Counted from the stretch's first letter, positions 22,175 through 34,620 are shown. The stretch: DNA of 64,000 bases from Viola odorata (GCA_963691705.1 OY829542.1:23360579-23424578); one strand, 5' to 3'. The notes: generated by a model from the sequence alone, not told the origin. Translations and numbers: made by a program.

Positions 22175-23838
22175 TTACTTATTACAATATCATTTAGTGA
22201 TTAATTAATAATTAGTTTGTGTGCAAAACCACATCTATAATCTAGTTTAATACACCCGGGTCTTAAATATTTGTCGTTTTATTTTAGTTAGATCCAAAAA
22301 AAAAAATTTATATTTATCGGTCCCAAATATCATATCCGTTAGTTTATTTAAATCTCAACCATAAAAAAATTGACTAATTTAGACAAACTACATTAAAAAT
22401 GGATATTTTATTAATTGTTTTACAAAAATGGGTCCATGTTGATACACCACATCAGAAATTGTTTTTTAAAAACTATTAAAAAAATACTAAAAAATATTTT
22501 TAAAAATCTAGAACTTCAATAAAAAAGGGGGAAAATCTATAAAAAAATCTAAAAACAATCCATATTTAATTAAAAAAGTAAAATATAACAAAACACGAAA
22601 AAAAAATTGAACAATAAAATAAATTTTGAAATGGATCTTAAATACGGTTCAGTATTCACTTATCGGAATAAATCAAAATTTTGACACTTTAAAATAAACA
22701 GACAATAAGTTTATAACCTATATAAAAGTCAGAACAAATAAGTAATAAAATAGCCAATAACATTATAAATACGTAGCAGACATACCATGGTTGTAGAAAT
22801 ATTATATATACTTATTAACATGAAACATATTTTGTTATATTAAAAATTGTCAAATCATGAGTGAATTCTACTGTTTCTTACTAGAAAAATTTTAATTACT
22901 TGGAGATTTTTGTGCGCCGCAATAAATTAATATTTAATTTACTCCTCTTAATAAGGATAATTTTGGTTTGAAAAATCAGTTTATTTTCTTGTGTTCTTAT
23001 TTTTTAATTCCATATTTTTTTACTTGTTTAATTTTTTTTGTAAATATAAAAAAAATGCATCACTATTTTTTTTTCTTTTTTTATAAAAGTATTTTCCATT
23101 TTAAGCTCACTTCTTACAACTTAAAAGTACTTTCCTTATTTTATTATGATTTATTTATTTATTTAATAATTTTCGGTTGTTTAATTTAATTTGTATTTTT
23201 TTTATACTCTTTTAGAAAAAAAATCCCTTTTTAAGTTTTTGATATTTTTTTTAATACTTTCTGTTTTTTTAATTACTTTTTTTCTAGATTTTTCCCTCTC
23301 TTTTTTTAGTTTTAGTTATTTTTTTGGTTTTTTTAAATTTTTTTAAAGGAAAAAATCACTGACGTGTAATCATGTTTATCAGGTTGTAAATTGTTCAAAG
23401 ATCAGATTAAAGAAAGTTTTATAACCCAAAGGTTAAAAATATCATTATTCAATTTACAATTTTTTTTTATAAATCATTTGGTGTGTAGAAGACAATAAAG
23501 ACAATAAGTCAAAAATTAAAGGAAAGGAAAGCTTACTACCTAGAGATCAAGCTTACTACATAGAGTCATAAATCTCTATGATTTCTAACGTCCACAATGC
23601 GGCTTTAAAGTTCACCTCAAAACTTAGTTTTTCTAGGCTAAGCTAAAACAACTAGTTTTCAATGAGCACAAAAAACCTTTACCAAGCTTTGTCAAAAAAC
23701 TCAACCTCAAAATTTCCAAGTTTTTTCTCTGTGATCAAGCTCAATCCTAATACAAATCTAAAAGTTAGTTTCAATCCTAAAGGTTTTTAAAAAGTAGAAC
23801 TCTACCCTTAACCCAAGAAGAAAACAAAAACAAGCGTA
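22175..23838. other. AT-rich intergenic sequence, no gene
   Basis: Very AT-rich with many homopolymer runs. I see no open frame with family resemblance and no clear terminal repeats. A 73-codon Phe/Tyr/Ile-rich frame at 22968-23189 is a by-product of base composition. Confidence 0.5.
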
Positions 23839-23846
23839 GTTTCAAG

Positions 23847-25054
23847 CAGTGTTATCAGAACCGGACCGGACAGCGAACCGGAAATGAAAATTTGGTGGTT
23901 CAACCAGGTTGAACCGGGTTCGACCGGATTGTAGTTGCTGGTCCGTCCGGAACCGTTCACACATTAAACCGGTAAATCTTAGACTATTAAACCGGATTAA
24001 ACAGGATTGAACCGGCTGGTTTTTTTACTGTAGCATTTTATAATATATCAAAATAAAGTATATCAAGTAGATCAAAAGTTGAAAATAAAGAAATTATCTA
24101 ACATTCAAATAAAATGATATTCAAAATTTAAAGACACTTAAATATTCAAATTACTTTTATTTATAAACTTCCCGAAACAATAACCTAGTACAACACTGTA
24201 AATTTACTAATATAATTTCGAATTTCAGGGTATTTATTATTGGACGAACAAGTAAGTCGTTGTTTTTTTTTAAATTTTATTTGCCGATTTTATTGTTTCG
24301 GTCCCCTAGGTGCACATCTCTGCTGTGCCCTTTTTCATCTTTTTAATAAATCTAATTAGCTTATACAAAACAAAATATAAAAATTATAATAAAATAAATT
24401 GATGAAGAAATAAATTAATAATAATTAAAACTAGTGGCAATTTGGTGAGGTGCAGTGAGGAGAGAGATGGGAGGAAGGTGAGGGAAATGGTAAGGAAGGA
24501 GAGAGATGGGAGGAAGGTGAGAGAAATAGGTAGGGAAGAAGAGAGAAATGGTAGGGAAGGAGAGAGATGGGAGGAAGGTGAGAGATAGGTAGGGAAGGAG
24601 ACGTTGAAAACTTGAAAGGGATTAAATATATACAAACATGTTTAAAAAAAAAAAGTAAAGTGGTACAAGAAAATACCACATCGGAGAAAAACAAAAATTT
24701 GGTGCAAATGTGTTCATATAAAAGCATCACCACTTAGGTGTAAGTTGACAATTTGAGTGAAAATCAAGTTGGGCCTCTTAGAAGTTGTCCCCAATAAAAT
24801 GAAAATTTTAAATACTAGTGAAAATATTTTTTTTATTGGGTCCTTGGTTTTGGGCCCGTGGGCCGTGTCAAAACGGCGTCGTTTTGACAAGGCATCAAAC
24901 CGGACATTTTGGTTGAAAACCGGCCGGTTCGTCCGGTCTGACCCGGGTCAGAGGGCAATCCGGTCCGAAAGCTGAATCGGACTGGAAAGGTGAAAATGGC
25001 CGGTTGAATCGGACGGACCTGCTGGTCCGGTCCGGTTCGGTTCTGATAACATGG
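23847..25054. mobile_element. Non-autonomous hAT element (8-bp TSD gtttcaag)
   Basis: Left end cagtgttatcagaaccgg and right end ccggttctgataacatgg are inverted partners, flanked on both sides by gtttcaag (23839-23846 and 25055-25062), the 8-bp duplication of hAT elements. Both subterminal regions are dense in ccggaccgg and aaccggtt words. It holds a purine-rich minisatellite and an AAAACGGCGTCGTTTT palindrome near 24871, but no transposase. Confidence 0.78.
24456..24602. repeat. Purine-rich minisatellite
   Basis: Degenerate tandem copies of gagagagatgggaggaaggtg alternating with gagaaataggtagggaag, inside the hAT element. Nearly pure A/G on the plus strand. Confidence 0.8.
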
Positions 25055-25182
25055 GTTTCAAGAATAAAACACTTAATTAAGTAAAAGCAATATTTTTGGA
25101 TAAATGATGACCTTAGAGTTTTGAAAAGATGAATATAAAAGATGAATATAATCTAAAGTTTGTTTTTTTAAGCCTCCACAGA

Positions 25183-26163
25183 TAGGGGTGGGCACCGAAT
25201 TACCGTACCAAAATTACCGCGGTACTGTACCGAAATAATGCAAGTTCGGTCGGTAATTTTTTACACATTTTCACTATTCGGTATTTCAGTACGGTACCGA
25301 AATAAATTTCGATACGGTACGGTAATAGATTTGATAGGTTCGGTATTACCGAACCTACCGTACCGAAATGTCGTGCACTTGTACAAAATAATTACCAGTT
25401 CTATTTTCCTTTTGGTTCTTCACAATTACCAAGTTCTATTTTAATTTTGGTTCTTTTCCTCTTCCAACCAAACTCTCTCCCCTCCCCTGCGAACGAAACT
25501 CTCATCTTCTCCTCTCCCGCTCTCCGCCGTCAACCGCTGCTTTGCTCCTCCACACAAATACTCACCTGGTTCCATCGCGCGCCTTCCTTTCACGCCTCTC
25601 CTCCGGTAATAACAAACCCTAATCCTAATTAGCAGTATTTTTCTTTTCTTTTTTTAATTAGAGAGAGATTCGGATGCGTTGGGTTAGGGTGTGGTGGTCG
25701 GTTTCTAGGTCAAAGAAGCCCACTACCTTGTGCTCCATTTTGCTTGTGCTTATTTCTTGTTATTTGCTAATGTGCATCATCCAATGCTTTTTATTTGTAT
25801 TAATTAATTATTTTTTCCTCTTCTTGGTTTGCATTTTTGTCCTGTGTGAATGAGTTTGATTAGTGAAGTTACTGGAGTATTATCAATTTCTTCAATTGCA
25901 TTTGCGCCTATTGAGTTTTAAAAGCATTTTTATTTGGAAAATGGTGCCATTTTTTATAAATTCTTTTGCATTTTATTAACTCATGAATAATTAAGTTTGG
26001 TACTTCGGTATAACGAAATACCGTACCGAACTAAATTTCGGTACCCGGTAAGGTACCGAAATTTAGTTCGGTACGGTATGGTAATTATTTTTGAGTATTC
26101 GGTATACCGAATACCGAAATATTTCGGTCGGTATACCGAACTACCGACCGATGCCCACCCCTA
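25183..26163. mobile_element. Non-autonomous hAT element (8-bp TSD tccacaga)
   Basis: The 981-bp element starts taggggtgggcaccg and ends with the inverse (cgatgcccacccccta minus one C), flanked by tccacaga at 25175-25182 and 26164-26171. Subterminal regions are packed with ggtaccg/cggtacc words. The middle (25450-25640) is CT-rich and ends in aaaccctaatcctaat, like a plant gene leader and first intron. This suggests a deletion derivative that kept the transposase promoter but lost the gene. The terminal aggggtg is shared with hAT1. Confidence 0.85.
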
Positions 26164-26171
26164 TCCACAGA

Positions 26172-26555
26172 TCTTGAAACTTGTTATTTATAGGAAAGAG
26201 TAATTTTATGACTGTTTGGAACAAATGAAACTTGAAGGGATTCAAATTCAAGTACAAATGACAATGATAAAATGCTTTAGGGCAGTGGACCCATGAGATC
26301 AAAATTTGACCCAACGGCTAATTTAGCCTTAGAGCAGTGGACCGCCCTGATTGAAATTGATTTTTAGTGAAGTAGTGCAATCCACGCCACAGTGGACCCA
26401 TGACTGGACTGCACCGTCTCAAATCTTCTTCAAAAATTGTATTTTTATGCTCCGAAATATCTCTTTGACACACTCTTATAATACCTGTTTTAATTTGCAA
26501 CTTAGATTGAATTTTTAATTGAGATATAATTACGCAAAATAAATCCTATAAATTA
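26172..26555. other. Intergenic, nothing recognised
   Basis: Three near-copies of gcagtggaccc / cagtggacccatga (26283, 26334, 26392) suggest a small degenerate repeat. No gene. Confidence 0.4.
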
Positions 26556-26788
26556 CTCCCTCCGTCTTTTATTAAATGACTTTTACTATTTGTGCACGCA
26601 TGTTGAGGAGGTCGGATGACTCACTATTTGAGACAATTTTACCCCGAATTTTTTCTCGGACGTACGTTAAGGATTAATGTACGTTCAAAAAAAAGTACGA
26701 AATTTTTTGGGGTCAAATAGTGCGTCATCCGGCCTCCTCGATATGCGTATCTACAGTACGAACGCCATTTAATATAATCCGGAGGGAG
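26556..26788. mobile_element. Stowaway MITE
   Basis: ctccctccgtc...ggagggag with TA on each side (26554-26555, 26789-26790), 233 bp. The interior is an extended palindrome: gaggaggtcggatga...cactatttgag on the left pairs with tcaaatagtgcgtcatccgg...cctcctcgatatgcg on the right. It shares long stretches with the element at 8154-8401. Confidence 0.88.
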
Positions 26789-26790
26789 TA

Positions 26791-27355
26791 CCACTTAAAA
26801 AGTCTAGAAGAATTCCTCTTTAAGCTTCTTGCTATGGTCTTCAAGTCTTAATATAAACACCCAAAACAATTAATATAAACACTCATAAAAATTATATTAA
26901 TAATAAATTAATTTGTTAGTTGGAATCATCAAAGTTAGGATTAGTGAATCTTTTGGTAGGGATGACAATGAAGTAGGTTTGAAGCGGGTTGAGCCCTTCA
27001 AACCCTCATTCAACTTAATGCGGGTTTATAGTGAAAATTTATACTCGCAAATATATTTACAAATACCCAAGAATATTCACTCTCTTTCTTATTAATTGTA
27101 GCAAAACTCATACTTGAATCTGTAGCTAACTAAGAATTTATTCATTCCAAAAAGTACAAAAATTCTTCTAGTAACTAGAAATTTATTCATTCCAAAAAGT
27201 ACAAAAAAAAATTCTAATAACTAGCTACTTATTTATTGAAAAAATATAAAAAAATTCTTCCAATGAAGTCTATATAAAGAAATTGACCTATAAATGAAAC
27301 GAGGAAATGCTAAATAAATAAACCTTAAAAAATTTAGGAATTAGAAAATTAAAAT
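26791..27355. other. AT-rich sequence, no gene
   Basis: Contains a duplicated segment (agaaatttattcattccaaaaagtac, first copy near 27132 and second near 27177). No recognisable coding. Confidence 0.4.
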
Positions 27356-27558
27356 TATCTCATCGTGCTCATTTCGAACTCATTATGCATACATTTCTCA
27401 AAATACTTGCACAAAAAGTCATTAGTGGAGCCACATATAATATCATCAACATACATTGCACAGTTAGCATATCATTATTACTACATTTTGTGAAAAGTGT
27501 AGTAACAACTTTACCCATTTTAAAATAAGAAAAGAACTCAATCCCCTCATACCAAGCT
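27356..27558 (-). pseudogene. Ty1/copia reverse transcriptase fragment
   Basis: On the minus strand the translation runs AWYEGIEFF...GKVVTTLFTKCSNND, then after a 1-nt shift MYVDDIICGSTND...CMHNEFEMS. This is the copia RT segment around the catalytic YVDD. It is cut at its N-terminal side by the insertion point of element B and has a frameshift, so it is a remnant. Confidence 0.72.
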
Positions 27559-28069
27559 TGATAACAATAGAGACAATTTCAGGAGCGTTATCATCCTTAC
27601 ACCCTACGTTAAGGTCGGAACCCTGTAGCCCCTATCGGGCGTTTACCGCGGGAGTTGCTGCCGCTCACCAAGGGAAGAATCCTGGGATGGTTGACATCAG
27701 CGGGGGGCGGGGTCTCATGCGTCATCTATCCACACGCACGACGCTAACCCATCCCAGGTCAGCCACGACGTCACTCGAGGCTGCCGTCCAGGACGTCATC
27801 CGAAGCGTTATCTTCCCTAGATAACGCCCACCCCCTAGAGGTAACGACCTCGCTTGGCCTATAAATACCCCACCATTCCAAACACAAGGTAAGCCTAAGA
27901 TCGCTACTCGAACCCCTGCCATTTTGAACCACCATACTAACTTAAGCATCGGAGTGTCTACGCCGGAGCCTTCCCCTCCGGCGCCTTACAGGTACACTCG
28001 ATGGCAACTACAGTGACTCCGAGCGGCCATAATCCTCACCCCGATCATCCCGAAGTTCGAATCTTATCA
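27559..28069 (+). repeat. 5' LTR of element B
   Basis: Pairs with 52895-53405 without indels. A TATA box (TATAAATA) lies at 27860-27867, about 200 bp before the LTR end. Confidence 0.92.
27860..27867 (+). promoter_or_regulatory. TATA box in 5' LTR of element B
   Basis: TATAAATA in the 5' LTR, conserved at 53196-53203 in the 3' LTR. Confidence 0.6.
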
Positions 28070-28072
28070 AAC

Positions 28073-28090
28073 TGGTGCTTTCATTGAGAG
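28073..28090 (+). promoter_or_regulatory. Primer-binding site of element B
   Basis: tggtgctttcattgagag begins three bases after the LTR. The position and the TGG start fit a tRNA primer site. I cannot name the tRNA with confidence. Confidence 0.65.
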
Positions 28091-28156
28091 CCTTGGTTCA
28101 TTAAGTGAGCATCCTTAATAGTCATGCTCCATTTTCCCAGGAAGATCGGAACGATC

Positions 28157-30237
28157 ATGGCTTCTGATTCGGAGTCCACGCGACCTTCATCCTCTAACAT
28201 TCCTTTTGCGATCCGTAGACAACTATTTCCTTTCACCACTACTGACGATTCTACTACGATGTAGGAAATTACCCGGGAATCTTCAGATCTCTCCTTTAGG
28301 TCAGTAGGAGGAACGCCTTCCTCTCAGATGAACATCTCTCTATCCCAGATGGCGGGATCTAGTTTTTCTACTCCACCTCCGAGGGGATTCATGCTGGACA
28401 GCGTAAGCAACCCTCTCGTGAGTGAAATATCTGCCCTTCGTGCTCGGCTGGATTATTTGACCGAGCTGGCTGCAAGGATCACATCAGATGCTTTTGGGTC
28501 GAGTGTTCCTCCCTAGGTTATTTTCACATCATCTATTGTCACCGAACGACCCTTATCGCCTCTTCAACACGGAAATATTTCGTCGACCTTGCCTACGACA
28601 GATACACCAATTAGCCTTGTGCAACTCGCTCAGGGGCGAGTGGAGCCTTACGTGCCACAAGTGCCACAAATTCCCGTCTCTCAAGGAGAAAGATGACTCG
28701 ACGAGTACAGAGATCGTTGGGACGGTCGAAGAGAAGAAGTGGATAGAAATATATCCCCTGAACGTAGTGAGAGATCCAGTAGTAGAAGACACCGAACCCA
28801 CTCGCTAAGAAGCTGCAGCCAGTCTCCAAGGCGACATCACACTCCAGATCCACGAAATCGGAGGCGTCATTTGGAAGCGTCTCCCCCTCGCCATACACGT
28901 GAAATCCTTGATGACACCTCAGGTCACCCATTCAGCCATCATATAAGGCGTCACAGGGTCAGCTGACACGTGAAACTCCCCACAGAGTCCTACGACGGTA
29001 CCAGAGATCCCATTTCTCACCTTAACAAGGTGAAGGACTTTATACAATTTCAGACCCACAACGATGCAACTTTGTGCCAAATATTTATCATGACATTGTC
29101 AGGAGTTGCATGCCTCTGGTTTGAAGGTCTCCCTGGCGGATCTATTGACAGTTTCTCGTAGCTGGAGTCTAAATTTCAAAGCCGATTCAGTACCGCGGTC
29201 CCCATTAGGAAATCTGCCGCAACATTATTCGATATACACCGAAAACCTCAGGAATCTTTGAAGGATTTCCTTAGTCGCTTCGATATGGAGATGTCGTTAA
29301 CGCCGGGCGTTACCATTGATTTCGCTATAGAAGCCTTGAAGCGAAACAGCCGCTATGGGAAACTGAGAGACACGTTAATGGTGGACCCCCCGGTGACTTT
29401 GGACGTATTAAGGCTGAAAGCCCATAATTATGCAAGGATGGAAGAAGAGGAAAATAGGGACAGAACCCGAAATGTGCCACTAGATGCGCCTCAAGTCCCT
29501 AACGCTCCTACCACTATAACTTTTGAGGATTATTTTATCGATGATTACGCTCAGCGAAAAGATCATATTCCTAAGACCTCCAATCGGCGAAGAGGCAACT
29601 TTTCGAGGGGAAAGTCTGGCAACTCCCCGACGCGGTGATAGGGGGATCCTCCCAAGGGCCGGGTTTATGACCCGGACCTTCCTTCTCTCATTTTACCAAG
29701 AGCGGAAATATTAGCGATTGTGGAACAGCAGAACCTAACCATTCGTTACCCAGCCCCCGTGAAGCTTGGAGTAGTCATGAGAGGAAGGAAAAATACCTTT
29801 TGCAAGTTTCACAAAGCTAAGGGACACTCTACGGAAGTATGCAGAGAATTAAAGCTAGCGATAGAACGTCTAGTAGAGGAAGGTTATCTCGGAGAATTTG
29901 CCACTAAGACAAGAGAGGAAGCCAGGAACAACCCCACGAATAGAGCGAATGATAACAGACAAGCACCTCCTCGCGCTCTAGAAAATAACGCTACTCCTTC
30001 TAGGAGAGGTAGGGAGACACTCATGGTTGATGACGACGATGTCCCTATCATCAACATCATAGCCGGAGGCACGCCCTGCCTAGACGAACCCGCACAGTTG
30101 ACGCCCGCGGTAGGAGATAAGCGGAAGCAGGAGGGCGCGGTAATAAAAAACGAAGCAATAAGTACCTTAGATCGAATGGTGTTATCCTTTTCCGAAGAGG
30201 ACGAGAAAGACGTCATTTATCCACACAATGTGCGTTA
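28157..30237 (+). pseudogene. Element B gag (broken)
   Basis: From an ATG at 28157 the protein is interrupted by several stops and shifts. The capsid-like core reads LPTESYDGTRDPISHLNKVK, then CLWFEGLPGGSIDSF and PQESLKDFLSRFDMEM (about 28970-29640). The downstream block 29720-30237 has FCKFHKAKGHSTEVC, the degenerate zinc-binding stretch usual in Tat gag proteins, then ELKLAIERLVEEGYL. A stop-rich Arg/Ser part lies at 28739-28966. Confidence 0.85.
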
Positions 30238-33200
30238 GTGGTCACACCCGTTATCGCTAATCACCGAGTCAGAAGAACTCTCGTTGACAATGGAAGTGTT
30301 GTGAACTTATTTTCATTGGAAGCCTACAACCTTATGAAGCACCCCGATAGCGAGTTAACGTCTTGTAAGAAGCCAATAATTGGAGTAGACGGAGTCCCAA
30401 TCCCAGTGACTGGGGTAACCACCCTGCCAGTATAATTTAGAGAGGATACCTCCAAGCGGTCAGAGGAGCTACTATTCTTGGTCGTGGACCTAAATCTGCC
30501 CTATAATGTTATACTTGGACGACCTTTCCTCAACCGCTTCGGAGCAGCGATATCCCAAAAGCATTTGAGAATGAAATATCCCTCTTGGGACGGGGTGGTC
30601 TCAATCAAAAGTAATCAGAAATTGGCGGCTGAGTGTTACCTACTCATGACTCAGAAGAGTTATGATAGGTACGCGTGTGTAACGGTAGATCCGTATGAAT
30701 AGAATGATGAGAAACGCACTCAGCCCGTAGACTAGATGATACCCGTGCCAGTTAACGGGACCGGCGAAGCGAGTTTCCTGGTTAGCAAAAAATTTAACTC
30801 AGAAGAAAACCTTCAACTAGCTCAGCTGTTGAACAAATGTAAAGGAGAATTCGCATGGAAGCCCACGGACATGCCAGGTATCTCACGAGAGGTAGCGGAA
30901 CATCGACTCAATGTTGACCCCGACATCAAGCCAGTCCAGCAGAAATGACGCGCGTTTTCTGCCTAGAAAGCGTTAGCCGTTGACAAAGAAGTGGCCAAGC
31001 TTCTAGACGCAGGCTTTATCTGAGAAGTTCAATATCCAACCTGGTTAGCTAACCCGATCCTCATTCCAAATCCTAACGGAGATTGGCGCATGTGCATCGA
31101 TTTCACCGACTTGAATGATGCCTATTCCAAAGATTGCTACCCGCTCCCTCGAATTGATCAGTTAGTCGATCAGACTGCTGGGTATGCTTATCTAAGCTCA
31201 TTAGACGCCAACTCTAGGTATCATCAAATCCCCATGACCATTGAGGATGAAGAAAAAACCGCTTTCATCACTCCGAAAGCCACTTATTGCTACACGACGA
31301 TGTCGTTCGGGCTGAAGAACGCAGGAGCAACCTTCCAACATATGGCGAACAAAATATTCGAAAAGCAAATTGGAAAGAACGTAGAGGCCTATGTTGACGA
31401 CATACTGGTTAAAAGCCAAAGCTTCCAGGAACACTTACTCGACCTGAAAGAAGTTTTTGATGTAATGAGAGAATACCAGATGAAGCTGAACCCCCATAAA
31501 TGCATGTTTGCATTTCAAACGGGTAAAATTTTGGGCTATGTGGTCAGCCAGAAGGGTATCCAGCCTAATCCCTCGAAAGTCAAGGCTATACAGGACATGA
31601 TATCTCCTCGAACCGTTAAAGAGGTACAAAAACTAACAGGGCGTGTTATCACCCTAAGACGGTTCATCTCCAAGCAGGGTGAGAGGTGCCTCCCTTTTTT
31701 CAAGGTCATACGCAAAAAATCTCCTTTCGGGTGGACAACGGAATGCGAAGAGGCGTTTATGGGCCTAAAAACTTATTTATCGTCTGACTTAGTGTTAACA
31801 AGGCCTGAACCGGGAGATACCTTGTATTTATACCTTGGTGTTGCCGATGAAGTGGTTAGTGCTGTCCTTGTGCAAGACGACAACCATCTGCACCACCCTA
31901 TGTATTTCGTAAGTCATGTTTTGAAAGATGTCGAGCTGTGATATGCTCGCATCGAGAAAGTAGCGTTTGCACTGGTGCAAGCCACGAGGAAAATGGATAG
32001 ATATTTCCAAGCTTATCCCGACATCGTACTCACGAATCAACCTTTGAAAAGGATATTCAGGAAACCCGAATCTTCAGAGAGAATGCTGATTTGGGCTATT
32101 GAACTTGAGCAATATGGGTTGCGATATAGATCCCAACCATATGTGAAAGCCCAAGTTTTAGCAAACTTCATAGCTGAGTGGACCTTTACAGAAGATCCCC
32201 TGACAGATTTAACCGAAGAGGAAAAAGATAACCTGGATCTCCCGTTCCCGGAAACTTACACTGACTTATGGGTCATCCACGTGGACGGGGTCAAGAATCA
32301 AGAATCAACCGGAGCTGGGATCTTCATGATCGGACCGCGCGATATACATATACGATACGCCATCAGAATCCTACAACTGTTATCTAATAACGCAGCAGAG
32401 TATGAGGCACTATTGGCTGGACTTAGGATAGGAAGAAGCTTCTCCGGTAAAGCCACACACGATACGGGGATGATGAGAGACTTGCGACTAAAGATTTGTG
32501 GAGATTCCAAGTTGATAATAGATCAAGTCCTAGGACACTCCCAGGCCAGAGAACCCATCATGGTGCAATACCTCGCCAAGGTAAAGCGCGAATTACTAGA
32601 AATAAAGAAAAGTGGCATGCAAGTCAGCTTTGAGCACATCCCTCGAGGGGATAACGCTGAGGCAGACAACCTTGCTAAACTTGCGGCAAACCCGGAAGCG
32701 TCCATACCTAAGGGTGTGTACTATCGTGAGATATCCATGCCTTCCTTCATGGAGGAGCAAGCGTCACTTTGTGTTGAAGAAATTGAAAACGACTAGCGAG
32801 TTCCCGTCATAAAATACTTGAAACATGAAGAGTTACCCGCCAATAACGCTGAAAAGAAGAAGGTGCTGAAATAAGCGGCAAGATGCACGTATTATGACGG
32901 GGAACTGGTGCGGAGATATTTTTCCCACCCAGCCGCCAAGTATATAATGGAACAAGAGGGTCTTTACACTTTATGAGAAATCCACTAAGGAATATGCGGC
33001 ATGCACACATCTGGCGGTACCTTAGCCGTGCAAGTATTTAGGTCAGGATTTTACTGGCCTACTATTCACAGAGATTGTCATAACTACGTGCGAACTTGTC
33101 AAAAGTCTCAGGAATTCTCTAAGATCCCTCGGAAACCCGCCACGGAAATTTATGAAATTGTGGCTCCTTGTCCTTTTGTGAAATGGGGGATAAATATCCT

Positions 33201-33996
33201 AGGCCCGTTTCCAAAAGTAAGGTCCCAGCTAAAATTAGTGTTCGTGGCGGTGGATTACTTTACGAAATGGGCAGAAGCGGAAGCGGTGGCCAACATCACA
33301 ATGGAAAAAGTTTGGCGTTTCTTTAAACACCAAGTTATCATGCGGTTTGGTGTACCTTGTGTGCTAGTAAGCGATAACGGGACGCAATTCACCAGCCAAT
33401 TCTTTAAAGACTAGTGTGCGGAGTTCCAGATTCAGCAAAGATTCTCTTCCGTGGCTCACCCGCAGACCAACAGTCAAGCGGAGGTGACGAACCGAAGTAT
33501 TCTTAGTGGTATCAAGAAAAACCTGCCGTATGTAATGTGGGCGTACCGCATGACCGTCAAAACCAGTACTGGAGAAACACCCTTCGCATTGGCTTTCGGC
33601 ACTGAGGCCGTCACGCCGGTAGAAATTGGTACCATGAGCCTGCGAGTTGCCTACTTCAGGGAAGAATTGAATAAGGAGAGGTTACAGGCTAACCTTGATG
33701 CGTTACCAGAATTGCAAGAGGAAATCCTTCTGAATATGCTACACTACAAATAAAAAATGGCGCGATATCACAACAGGCGCGTCAAAGAGCGGTTGCTGAA
33801 AGCAGGCGACCTGGTACTTAGAGACAAACGAGCGGCTGGTCAACGCATGGGGAAACTCAGTCCGAACTGGGACGGGCCATAACGCGTTACCCGCGTCATC
33901 GGAAAGGGGGTGTACCATCTGGAAATACTTGACGGTACTCCCTTACCTAACTCCTGGAACATAGCTCGTTTGAAATTATACCATGCTAGAATTTAA
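30238..33996 (+). pseudogene. Element B pol: protease, RT, two RNase H domains, integrase (broken)
   Basis: Protease shows TLVDNGSVVNLFS and NVILGRPFLNRFG. RT (30736-31930) has MCIDFTDLNDAYSKDCYPLP, FGLKNAGATFQ and the catalytic YVDDILVKS. RNase H follows, then a second, archaeal-like RNase H domain (WVIHVDGVKNQESTGAG, NNAAEYEALLAGL, about 32260-32590). Integrase (33001-33990) has the CHNYVRTC zinc part, VDYFTKWAE and VSDNGTQF, with a stop inside. The final stop is at 33994. At least nine stops interrupt the frame, many of the CGA-to-TGA or CAG-to-TAG kind. Confidence 0.9.
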
Positions 33997-34104
33997 TATA
34001 TCTCTACACATTTCGCTAACGCCAGCCCGGACTTGTGCTAACGCTCGAATAGAGAATATTCTTGTGTGTTTTGTGGCTGATTATATACAGATAATAAAGG
34101 GTGC

Positions 34105-34620
34105 CAGGAGTGAAAAGTCCTATCCTTGTGACGGCCGGTCTTGATCAGACGGCTCACTAAGACGAGGCACGCCCTGGCATACCTAAAATTTAGTGTTGGG
34201 AGTGAAAAGTCTTATCCTTGTGGTAACCATGCTAACATAGGTGGGTCATTGAGACGAGGCACGTCCCGACGCCCCCGGGAGTGAAAAGTCCTATCCTTGT
34301 GGTAAACCGGGCTAACATAGACGACCCACTAAGACGAGGCACGTCCCGACATCCCTGGGAGTGAAAAGTCCTATCCTTGTGCCGACCGTGCTCGTGGAGA
34401 CGGCTCGCCAAGAGGAGGCACGCCCAGAGAGATAGTAACTCCATCCTGGAAGTGAAAATCCTATCCTTGTAATAACCGGGCTAATACAGACGGCTCACTA
34501 AGATAAAGGCACAATTCCGGGATGCGAGATCAACGCCTGAAAGTGAAAAACCTAGCCTTGTGATGGCCGGTCCTGATCCGACGACTCACTAAGATGAGGC
34601 ACTTTCCAGGCCGATCGTGG
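34105..34620 (+). repeat. Tandem repeats after element B integrase
   Basis: Six diverged copies of a 70-95-bp unit with the core gtgaaaagtcctatccttgt...gacggctcactaagacgaggcac, starting near 34109, 34201, 34270, 34358, 34451 and 34541. No coding. Confidence 0.85.

Noticed and set aside
27558..27824. 88-codon frame occurring twice (also 52894-53160)
   Set aside because: It is the LTR of element B; the coding look is incidental and the duplication is explained by the LTR pair.
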